Source: JBBQTU01 sp038213005
Lineage (GTDB): Bacteria > Planctomycetota > Phycisphaerae > Tepidisphaerales > Tepidisphaeraceae
Length of the DNA stretch: 29,174 bases
Direction: 5' to 3'
Assembly: GCA_038213005.1 (NCBI GenBank)
Contig: JBBQTU010000022.1
Span: forward strand, 1-29,174
Positions 1 through 6,345 of this stretch are shown here, piece by piece. Every line of letters begins with the position of its first letter. The stretch's first letter is position 1. Under the pieces are notes generated by a model that saw only the letters and a list, made by a program, of their open reading frames with translations, was not told the DNA's origin and ran no database searches. The position numbers and the translations under genes were made by a program.

Positions 1-374
1 GCTTCGCGGATCATCCCTGCAATCGGTTGGCGCCAGTAGAGCTTCTGCCACTGCGCCAGTGCCTCGGGAATCTCGGGACGAGGCGGAATGCCCCCCGGCT
101 GCGGCGAATAGACCACCGGCCGAAACGACAGTCCCAGCGACGCGCACACCAGGTCGATGTTCCGTCCGCGTCCTTGCACATGCCAGGATGACTTCTCAGG
201 TTCCCCAGGCCGGATGTCCGGCGCAAAGGCGTTGCCTGAGACGACATACAGCTTTTCGTAGTTGTCGTCTCTGCCCAAGTGCCTGGCAACGGCCTGCATC
301 GCCAGGCTGAAGGTGTCATCGCGACGCGAGTCGCCGTGAAAAACAAGATTCGAGAGGTCGCTCTTGGGTGCCAT
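1..374 (-). CDS. Unknown protein, 3' end outside window (partial)
   Basis: This reading frame has no stop before the left edge, so the gene is partial. The start ATG at 374 is preceded by a good Shine-Dalgarno (AAGGAAG) and a TATAAT box. The 124 visible codons read like a genuine soluble protein: near the N-terminus NLVFHGDSRRDDTFSLAMQA, then a stretch with YVVSGNAFAPDI, and a Pro-rich segment (PQPGGIPPRPEIPEAL) followed by a Trp-rich one. There is no signal peptide or membrane helix. I do not recognise the family; the pattern is loosely reminiscent of BtrH-N/C39-like proteins found near AraC regulators, but no catalytic residues can be assigned. A different frame on the same strand is also open over 11-394 but has an Arg/Ser/Trp-rich composition typical of a shadow. 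Confidence 0.7.
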   Translation of the reverse strand, partial: MAPKSDLSNLVFHGDSRRDDTFSLAMQAVARHLGRDDNYEKLYVVSGNAFAPDIRPGEPEKSSWHVQGRGRNIDLVCASLGLSFRPVVYSPQPGGIPPRPEIPEALAQWQKLYWRQPIAGMIRE

Positions 375-392
375 GAACACTTCCTTGATTTC

Positions 393-423
393 ATTATAGG
401 GAGGTACGTCGCGCCGTCTGCAA
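393..423 (-). promoter_or_regulatory. Putative sigma70 promoter of the left-edge gene
   Basis: On the minus strand a perfect TATAAT (393-398) is preceded by TTGCAG (418-423) with a 19-bp spacer, longer than the ideal 17. Transcription would begin about 12 nt upstream of the ATG at 374, just leaving room for the Shine-Dalgarno. The -10 box is strong and the -35 box weak. Confidence 0.45.
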
Positions 424-540
424 ACCGAATTCTTGACGCACCGTGCGGCCCGCGGCATCATCGGCTCGGCCTCGTCCAACTGAGGCCCGAAGCGGGCGCA
501 GGCTTGACTCTGCATCCGCACGCCCCACAATCGCCTCCCG

Positions 541-1470
541 ATGGCTCGCTATCTGCTGTATCGCATCCTGCAATTCCCGCTACTTCTGGCGGCCATCTAC
601 CTCATTACCTTCCTTCTGGCCTGGGTCGCTCCCGGAGACCCGTTCCAGAACAACGAGCGGCGCCTGGCTCCCGAGGTCCTGGAGTCGATCCGCCATAGCC
701 TGCACGCTGAAAGCGCCTGGGGTTTTCTCACGCACTATCCGTGGATGATGCTCCACGGTGATTTCGGTCCCAGTTTCACGTATCAGGAGTGGTCGGTCAC
801 CGACATCATCAGGGGCTCGCTGCCCGTCTCGATCACCCTCGGGCTGTTCGGATTGCTCTTTGCCGTGCTCGCCGGAGTGACGTTGGGCACACTGGCCGCT
901 GTCCGGCGGGGCGGCGTGATCGACTCACTTAGCCTGGGCGTTGCCGTCGTAGGCATCAGCCTGCCGGGTTTTGTGACGGCCGCAGTCCTGCTGATGCTGT
1001 TCTCGGTGAGATGGCCGGTTTTCTCGGTCGGGGGATGGGGCCACATCAGCGACATCATCCTGCCCGGCATCGCCGTGGGACTCGCCCCGATGGCCTACAT
1101 CGCGCGGCTGACGCGCGTCTCCATGCTGGATGTCCTGGGCAGCGACTACGTCCGCACCGCCCGCGCCAAGGGTCTTTCACGCGGGCAGGTGATCTGGCGG
1201 CATTGCCTGCGCAACGCGTTTCTCCCGGTGCTGAGTTATCTCGGCCCGGCCGCCGCCGCCACGCTCACTGGATCGTTTATCGTTGAATCCGTCTTCAATC
1301 TCCCGGGCCTGGGTCAGCACTTCGTCAACAGCGTCCGCAATCGTGATCAGACGCTGATCCTGGGCACGGTAATGGTCTACTCTGTCTTTCTCCTTTCGCT
1401 GAACCTGCTGGTGGATATGGCCTATGCGTGGGTGGATCCACGCATCGAGATCAGTGGTGGCAAGGCGTGA
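541..1470 (+). CDS. dppB: ABC transporter permease, DppB/OppB type
   Basis: This 309-residue integral membrane permease belongs to the binding-protein-dependent peptide/nickel import family. It starts with the typical RYLLYRILQFPLLL membrane anchor and the APGDPF segment. The EAA loop that docks the ATPase is visible around residues 200-235 (SDYVRTARAKGLSRGQVIWR, then HCLRNAFLP), and the protein ends with a typical WVDPRIE tail. Length is normal for DppB. Such permeases act with a DppC partner, one or two ATPases and a solute-binding protein; here only a 5' stub of dppC follows, overlapping the stop codon (GTGA at 1467-1470), and no ATPase or binding protein is in view. The start has no clear Shine-Dalgarno. 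The substrate cannot be read from the sequence. Confidence 0.88.
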   Translation: MARYLLYRILQFPLLLAAIYLITFLLAWVAPGDPFQNNERRLAPEVLESIRHSLHAESAWGFLTHYPWMMLHGDFGPSFTYQEWSVTDIIRGSLPVSITLGLFGLLFAVLAGVTLGTLAAVRRGGVIDSLSLGVAVVGISLPGFVTAAVLLMLFSVRWPVFSVGGWGHISDIILPGIAVGLAPMAYIARLTRVSMLDVLGSDYVRTARAKGLSRGQVIWRHCLRNAFLPVLSYLGPAAAATLTGSFIVESVFNLPGLGQHFVNSVRNRDQTLILGTVMVYSVFLLSLNLLVDMAYAWVDPRIEISGGKA

Positions 1471-1553
1471 CCCGGCCACCGCATACCCGCGAGGGCGCTT
1501 CCACAGAGGCGGCTCGGGACTTTGAAGCATACCGTTTCCTCTGGCGCATACGC
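1467..1553 (+). pseudogene. dppC 5' remnant (about 29 codons)
   Basis: A GTG start at 1467 overlaps the dppB stop in the arrangement normal for dppB-dppC operons. The first codons encode an Arg/Glu-rich cytoplasmic N-terminus ending in EAYRFLWRIR, which resembles the segment just before the first membrane helix of DppC/OppC proteins. No membrane helix of that type follows: the frame runs straight into a porin-like protein. I read this as a deletion junction near 1550. The resemblance is short, so the call is tentative. Confidence 0.45.
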
Positions 1554-1589
1554 GTGACTCTGGAACTCCAGTTCGCTAGTCTGCTACGC

Positions 1590-2519
1590 GTGAAGCCAAT
1601 CACCGTCACTCTGACAATAGCGCTCGCAGCCGTGCTCAGCTCGGTGTCTGCGATCGCCGCTGCAGCCGACGAGGCGGCAGTCTGGCCCGCCTCACCAGCA
1701 GGCCCCGAAACGGTCTATGCCTCCCCCGGCGGACCGGCGGCCGCAGCCACCGAACCGCAGGGCCCGCGGCTGAAGTGGGAACTGAGCCTCGGATATGCCA
1801 GTGCGTACGTCTATCGCGGCATCGATCACAGCGCCACGGTCGGCGCCACGCCGGATGCCATTGATGAGGGCGGCGGGTCGAGCTTCCAATTTTCCGGCCG
1901 GGTCACGCTCGATGCCGGCGGGCCGTGGCACCCGTTCGTCGATCTGTTTTCCAACTACTGGGACACGGATCCCGTCTCGAACTGGCAGGAACTCCGGCCA
2001 ACGCTGGGGCTGCAGTGGCAGTCCAAGGCCGCGGCGGTTTCGGCGGGGGTCACCAGCTACGTCTACCCTGATCGGACCGGCGACAACACCAGCGAAGTGT
2101 TCATGCGCGCTGACATGAACGATGGTGATCTGCTAGGCCGCGAGCAACCCATCCTGAATCCGTACGGCCTGGTCGCCTGCGAGCTGGATGCCAATGGCGG
2201 CTGGTATGGCGAACTGGGTATCAGCCACAACTGGGCGATCGCGGGACTTGGGCTGACCGTGACGCCCGTGGCGCGCGTGGCGTACACCTATCGCATGGAC
2301 GAGGCGTTCATTTTCGAGACAGACCGCAGCGGGTCAGGCTGGCAGCATGCTGACCTGGGCTTGCAGTTGTCCTACCGCCTCAACACTCTGCTGAATCTGC
2401 CGGCGAGTGATGGCAACTGGGCCCTGGGTGCGTTTCTCTTCCGGACCAGCCATCTTGCGGATGCCACCTTAGGCGGCAGCCTCACATGGGGCGGTGTGAA
2501 TGTCACTTGGCGCAACTAA
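1590..2519 (+). CDS. Outer-membrane porin-like beta-barrel protein
   Basis: About 309 residues from a GTG at 1590. The start is chosen because it places a clean signal peptide (KPITVTLTIALAAVLSS, then ADEAA) at the N-terminus; an in-frame GTG at 1554 and the dppC start at 1467 are alternatives. After a Pro/Ala-rich linker comes a motif of the type LGYASAYVYRGID, which matches the start of TorF/TIGR02001-type putative porins (…DYRFRGIS). Alternating polar/apolar strands with many Tyr, Trp and Gly continue to the end, as expected for a beta-barrel. The last residues (VTWRN) lack the usual terminal aromatic residue. No strong Shine-Dalgarno is seen, and the reading frame is continuous with the upstream dppC stub, so expression may depend on the dpp transcript. 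Confidence 0.6.
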   Translation: MKPITVTLTIALAAVLSSVSAIAAAADEAAVWPASPAGPETVYASPGGPAAAATEPQGPRLKWELSLGYASAYVYRGIDHSATVGATPDAIDEGGGSSFQFSGRVTLDAGGPWHPFVDLFSNYWDTDPVSNWQELRPTLGLQWQSKAAAVSAGVTSYVYPDRTGDNTSEVFMRADMNDGDLLGREQPILNPYGLVACELDANGGWYGELGISHNWAIAGLGLTVTPVARVAYTYRMDEAFIFETDRSGSGWQHADLGLQLSYRLNTLLNLPASDGNWALGAFLFRTSHLADATLGGSLTWGGVNVTWRN

Positions 2520-2553
2520 CGCACAACTAACGCGCAACTAACGCACAACCAAC
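2510..2553 (+). repeat. Four tandem 11-bp repeats over the porin stop codon
   Basis: Four head-to-tail units of GCGCAACTAAC / GCACAACTAAC cover the end of the porin-like gene. Three units each carry TAA, at 2517, 2528 and 2539. Because the unit is 11 bp these fall in all three forward frames. Confidence 0.9.
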
Positions 2554-2593
2554 GCGGCGTGTCAGTGAGCGTCGCGGGCGTCGCGGGCATGGG

Positions 2594-2989
2594 TCACTTC
2601 TTCAGGACGACGCCGAGCTTGGCTCGAGCCGCTTCAACCGCCTTCTGCTTTCGGTCGAGGCTTGCCGGGTCCGTGCCGCTGATACGCATTGCGTCATCGT
2701 ATTCCTGCTGCGCTGCGGCGGCGTCGATCTCGCTGGCCGGGGTCGCGTGCTGCGTGAGAATCGACAACTGGTTGTCCTTCATCTGGGCCAGGCCACTGTC
2801 GATAAAGAAGAACCGGCTCTTGCCGTCTGTCAGGTCGATCCGCAACGCACCGGGGTTAAGGCTAATGACGATTGGAGCCCGGTCGGTCAGGATGCCGACC
2901 AGCCCGTCATGCGCCGGCACGATGACCTGCGTAACCGACTGGTTAAGAACCTGCTGCTCGGGAGTAAGGACAATGCACTGAAACGCCAT
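2594..2989 (-). CDS. atpC: F1Fo ATP synthase epsilon subunit
   Basis: This 131-residue protein has the two-part epsilon architecture: an N-terminal beta-sandwich (FQCIVLTPEQQVL, IVPAHDGLVGILTDRAPIV, GALRI, FFFIDSGLAQM, LSILTQHA) and a C-terminal helical hairpin (about residues 85-131). Epsilon sits on the central stalk of the F1 rotor, couples it to Fo and can inhibit ATP hydrolysis. In most bacteria atpC follows atpD at the end of the atp operon; here the DNA upstream on the minus strand is a short gap and an ADP-ribosylglycohydrolase gene, so this copy is detached. The Shine-Dalgarno is weak. Confidence 0.92.
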   Translation of the reverse strand: MAFQCIVLTPEQQVLNQSVTQVIVPAHDGLVGILTDRAPIVISLNPGALRIDLTDGKSRFFFIDSGLAQMKDNQLSILTQHATPASEIDAAAAQQEYDDAMRISGTDPASLDRKQKAVEAARAKLGVVLKK

Positions 2990-3020
2990 GATTGACCAGT
3001 CTAGGAGTCTGGCTCATTAA

Positions 3021-3059
3021 TGGCAAGGTTGCCACAGCTCGCACGGCGACAACGTCGCC
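3021..3059. terminator. Two small perfect hairpins between atpC and the glycohydrolase gene
   Basis: TGGCAA-GG-TTGCCA (3021-3034) and GGCGAC-AAC-GTCGCC (3045-3059) stand side by side in the 145-bp gap downstream of the glycohydrolase stop. No T-run follows, so an intrinsic terminator is only a possibility. Confidence 0.3.
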
Positions 3060-3134
3060 AATTTCATGGGCCGGATCGTCAGCAAGACCATCAGGCCCTT
3101 CCCGCGGCCGCAGTAACCGGCGCGGGCAATCCAG

Positions 3135-4646
3135 TCACATTGGCATGTGGATGAACGTCACGGGGACGTGCATCACTGATGCTCGGCCGGGCTGGGTGAA
3201 CTCGATGGCGGCGCGGATGACCGGGGTCTTGACCGCGTCGCAGCGGATTCGCCAGGTGATGACCGGCGGCTCGCCGAACTGCGGTTGCAGAACCGGCAGG
3301 GTCGTGTCGATACCGTTCTCAACCACCAGGCCCTCGGGCAGATACCAGTGGATGTTGAGCATCGTCTGGTACTTGTAGGCATTGACCAGGCGCATCTTCA
3401 GTTCGCGGGTCTCGCCGACGCGGATCACGGGGCCTTCCTGGCCATAGTCGAGTGACAGTTCGAAGAACGGGAACTGGAATCTGGGTCCGTTGGCGTGCAG
3501 ATAGAACGAGCTTGCCATGTCGCTGCGGAGTTCCTGGTCGGACTTCTTCAGGTCGGTTGCGCCGTCGCCGATGGTGATCCAGGTGTGGTGCTCGAGTTCG
3601 ACTCTGCGGGCTACGGTCAGGGTCCGCTCGGTCAGGACGTCGACATCGGCCGGGAGCTGGTTGCCGAAGTAGCCCAGCTCGCCCAGGTTGAGGCAGGCGG
3701 TTTTGATCTTGCGTCCGATGGGCTTGATCCACTTCTCGGGGATGGCCTTGGCGCCGTAGATGATGCCGAAGATCGAGCCGGCCGTGGCGGCGGTGCAGTC
3801 GGTGTCTTCGCCGCAGTTGACGGCGGTGCAGATGGTCTTGGCGAAGTCTCCCTCGCCGTAGAGCAGGCCGATCAGAAGCATGCCGATGTTCGAGGGGACA
3901 TCAAATCCCTGCTTGCCCACGGGCCAGCCGCGCTTCTTGTCTTCCTCGGGGACCTGCCGCTCGGGGGCCCAGAGGCCGCCGCGGAAGTATTTCAGGACGC
4001 GGTTGCGGGCCTCCAGCCAAGGGATGCCTGACACGTGGCACTGGATCGTGAACTTGACGACATCGGCAACCGCGCAGTCGGCGGGGATGTAGGTCAGGCC
4101 GATGTCGATCAGCTTGCGCAGGTCTTGCTCGACGAACGCGGCGGCCTCGATGGCGGCGCAGAAGACCTCGGCGTAGGTTCCTTCGCCATTGCCATGATCG
4201 ATGATGGCATCTTCGTAGGCCATCTTGGCGGCCAGGCGCGGCGAGCCGGGGCAGACGCAGGCCCATATCTCTGAGCGGATGAAGGCGCCGCAGGAGTCTT
4301 TGTAGGTGTTGTTGAATGTGCCGGACAGTGGCGGGAGCAGGCCATTACGCAGGTTGGACTTGCAGATGCCGTACTCGGCCCAGTGGGGGGTCACGTAGGT
4401 GAGCCAATAGTCGGCGAGCATCTGGGCATCGAGGCGCGTTCCCTTTTCTTCCATCGCGACCAGCCAGAGAAGCTGGATGTCCAGGTCGTCGTTGGGCAGG
4501 GCCTCGCCATTGAGGTCCTGGGTGTAGAAGCTGACGTCGTTAACCTGCCGACGCCATTCCATGGGCGCGCCGATGGTGCCGCCGATGTTCTTACCCATCC
4601 AGCAGCCCAGCACTCGATCCCGATATTCCGCAAGGTTGATGTTCAT
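3135..4646 (-). CDS. ADP-ribosylglycohydrolase family protein with C-terminal beta domain
   Basis: 503 residues from the ATG at 4646, which has a good Shine-Dalgarno (AAAGGA, 6 nt away); an upstream in-frame ATG at 4721 lacks one. The first part matches the DraG/ARH fold: LGCWMGKNIGGTIGAPME near the start, the acidic metal motif NDDLD at 52-56, and the second metal motif GEDTDC at 279-284 followed by TAATAGSIFG. These Asp residues bind two Mg ions and cleave ADP-ribosyl or related N-/O-glycosidic bonds. After about residue 385 an extra beta-rich domain of some 115 residues follows, not present in the minimal family. No signal peptide is seen. The gene is divergent from an AraC-type regulator with an N-terminal cupin, an arrangement suggesting small-molecule-controlled catabolism of a glycoside or nucleoside; the substrate is unknown. 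Confidence 0.85.
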   Translation of the reverse strand: MNINLAEYRDRVLGCWMGKNIGGTIGAPMEWRRQVNDVSFYTQDLNGEALPNDDLDIQLLWLVAMEEKGTRLDAQMLADYWLTYVTPHWAEYGICKSNLRNGLLPPLSGTFNNTYKDSCGAFIRSEIWACVCPGSPRLAAKMAYEDAIIDHGNGEGTYAEVFCAAIEAAAFVEQDLRKLIDIGLTYIPADCAVADVVKFTIQCHVSGIPWLEARNRVLKYFRGGLWAPERQVPEEDKKRGWPVGKQGFDVPSNIGMLLIGLLYGEGDFAKTICTAVNCGEDTDCTAATAGSIFGIIYGAKAIPEKWIKPIGRKIKTACLNLGELGYFGNQLPADVDVLTERTLTVARRVELEHHTWITIGDGATDLKKSDQELRSDMASSFYLHANGPRFQFPFFELSLDYGQEGPVIRVGETRELKMRLVNAYKYQTMLNIHWYLPEGLVVENGIDTTLPVLQPQFGEPPVITWRIRCDAVKTPVIRAAIEFTQPGRASVMHVPVTFIHMPM

Positions 4647-4735
4647 GAGGTTTCCTTTGTCGTGGTAGGCTAGCAGACGGCCTGACGGCGCGTTAGGCTG
4701 CCGATGACACGAAACTAGCACAATACTGGACGCCC
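4647..4735. promoter_or_regulatory. Divergent promoter region with a TAGGCT direct repeat
   Basis: The 89-bp gap separates the glycohydrolase (minus) and araC-type (plus) genes. It contains two TAGGCT copies in the same orientation (4666-4671 and 4694-4699), 28 bp apart, a spacing compatible with binding of an AraC-family dimer. No convincing -35/-10 pair was found. Confidence 0.35.
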
Positions 4736-5635
4736 ATGGATGACTCGACTTTCAAGACCCATTTGAAATGGGGCGACTATTTCGCTTGCGACCAGGCACC
4801 GATCTTCGTGTCGCACTGGAGCCTGGAGGGCGAGTTTCCGCACCATGACCACGACTTCATGGAGATCGTCCTGTGCGTTGGCGGGCGGAACCGCCACACG
4901 ACGGTGATCGGGACGCAGGAGTTTGTCCGGGCGGATCTGTTTGTTCTGCGGCCGGGGGTTTGGCACCGGATCGACGGGCACCGGCTCAATGCCTGGAACT
5001 GCTGTTTTGCCCTGCCATTATTGTGGCGAGAACTGGCATGGACGATCGATGATGCGCTGCTGAACCCTCTGTTGTGGTCAGGACAGGGCAGCCGGGAGGG
5101 TGTACTGCATCTGAGGCTGCCGGTCGATCGACTGAGCGAGTGCATCGGGTGCCTGGAATCGCTATCGAAACTGGGCAACCGGCATGATGCCCGGCTGCAC
5201 GCCCGGCGGATTGCCCTGCTGACGCTACTACTGAGCCAACTGGGTGAGCAGCTCGCGGCCGACGAGCCTCCGGGTGAGGCCCGGGCGGCATCGCACCCGG
5301 CGGTGCTTCGGGCGATCCGCACGCTGCAGGACCGGTTCGCCGAGCCTTGGGACATGCAGCGCCTGTCGGCGCTACTGAAGCTTGATCCCTCGTACCTTTC
5401 GAGGTTGTTCAAGCGTTCGACAGCGCTGCCGCCGATGGCGTACCTGACCCGGCTGCGTGCGGAGAAGGCGGCGAGCCTTCTGGGCGGGACAGAGAAGCCG
5501 ATCGCGCAGATCGGGCTGGCGGTGGGGTGGGCGGATCCCAACTACTTCGCCCGGCGGTTCAAGGCGCATTTCGGTCTGAGCGCGAGGGAGTATCGGCGTC
5601 GCTGCGTCCGGCAACTGGGTCGCGCGGGTGGGTGA
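4736..5635 (+). CDS. AraC family transcriptional regulator
   Basis: 299 residues. The N-terminal ligand-sensing cupin shows HHDHDFMEIVLCVGG (around residues 36-50) and a conserved LRPGVWHRIDGH turn. The C-terminal AraC/XylS double helix-turn-helix lies at about residues 195-290, including WDMQRLSALLKLDPSYLSRL, MAYLTRLRAEKAASLL, and the second recognition unit IAQIGLAVGWADPNYFARRF. These proteins activate adjacent catabolic genes on binding a sugar-like ligand. The divergent ADP-ribosylglycohydrolase gene is the obvious target. The start lacks a strong Shine-Dalgarno. Confidence 0.88.
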   Translation: MDDSTFKTHLKWGDYFACDQAPIFVSHWSLEGEFPHHDHDFMEIVLCVGGRNRHTTVIGTQEFVRADLFVLRPGVWHRIDGHRLNAWNCCFALPLLWRELAWTIDDALLNPLLWSGQGSREGVLHLRLPVDRLSECIGCLESLSKLGNRHDARLHARRIALLTLLLSQLGEQLAADEPPGEARAASHPAVLRAIRTLQDRFAEPWDMQRLSALLKLDPSYLSRLFKRSTALPPMAYLTRLRAEKAASLLGGTEKPIAQIGLAVGWADPNYFARRFKAHFGLSAREYRRRCVRQLGRAGG

Positions 5636-5828
5636 GGGGGCTGGCCGGGGCAGATGCGCAGGCTTTCGCGGGAGGGGGGGTGTCAAGCGCGGGGCCTTGT
5701 GGGGTAAGGAGTTGCGCGCGGTTGAGGGGGTCAGATGCTCAAGTTTCACAGCCTGGGGCGGGAAGCTCGAAATCCGAAGGTCGAAGAGCTCACCTGCGCA
5801 AGCTGTGCCCTTCCCCTCCAGCCGGGGA

Positions 5829-5882
5829 TGCCCGGAAAAACGGGCACGCCCCGTTCTCTTGGGGTGCCCGTTTTTTCGGGCA
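5829..5882. repeat. Nested inverted repeat of two mirror hairpins
   Basis: TGCCCG-GAAAAA-CGGGCA (5829-5846) and TGCCCG-TTTTTT-CGGGCA (5865-5882) are each hairpins. They are also near-perfect reverse complements of each other around a CCCC…GGGG centre, so the whole block can form one long cruciform. It abuts the 168-bp dispersed repeat and could also terminate araC transcription (T6 tract). Confidence 0.75.
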
Positions 5883-6043
5883 GATGCAAGTTGCGCGTCA
5901 GTGGGTGGTTGGAGCGAATACGGTGCTGAAAGAGGTGTTGCCCTTTCAGGGCTCATTCAGGGTGAATGATTCTTACCCAGGGCTGCGTGAGTACGCTTGC
6001 CCTGGGCTCAAGAATGTCGCCCCGTTGGGGCTAAGAAATCGCG
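5876..6043 (+). repeat. 168-bp dispersed repeat, copy A
   Basis: This block is about 95% identical (9 mismatches by eye, no gaps) to 28746-28913. It contains three hairpins in a row: CCCTTTCAGGG, a CCCAGGGC…GCCCTGGG stem with an inner GCGT-GAGT-ACGC stem, and GCCCC-GTT-GGGGC. Open frames crossing it are not protein-like. Confidence 0.88.
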
Positions 6044-6234
6044 GGACTGGAAGAACGGGTACGCCCCGTTCTCGTGGCAGGGGAGCGGGTTATTGCTTTG
6101 ATGGCGGGCAACTTGTAACGTGGGCTGCAGGCTGGATTGCAACAGCTAATCGTGGCTGCAGTGCCCGCTGAGCCTTCGTGGTCCGAGGCGTAAGTTCCGT
6201 GACGTATCGACTGCGAAGGAGACTTGGTGTGACA

Positions 6235-6319
6235 GCAGAAACCCCCTCCCAACCTCCCCCAAGGGGGAGGGGATAGGAGGCCGGCTTGCGGCACCGTATT
6301 TACGCCGGCATGCACTTAG
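6235..6319 (+). repeat. Left copy of 85-87 bp repeat flanking the secreted-protein gene
   Basis: It starts with a C-rich/G-rich hairpin (CCTCCCCC-AA-GGGGGAGG) and continues with a GCCGGC…GCCGGC segment. It ends in TTTACGCCGGCATGCACTTA, shared with 9514-9600. The last 53 bp or so are nearly identical between copies. Confidence 0.85.
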
Positions 6320-6345
6320 GCGAATGATGAAAGGATGCCATTCTC

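Larger units (their letters stand above)
5636..6345. other. Repeat-rich intergenic region without a credible gene
   Basis: Between the AraC regulator and the large secreted protein there is no frame with protein-like composition. The region holds a 54-bp inverted repeat (5829-5882), a 168-bp dispersed repeat (5876-6043) and an 85-bp repeat (6235-6319) that recurs after the next gene. The remaining stretches (5636-5828, 6044-6234) show nothing I can assign. Confidence 0.7.
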
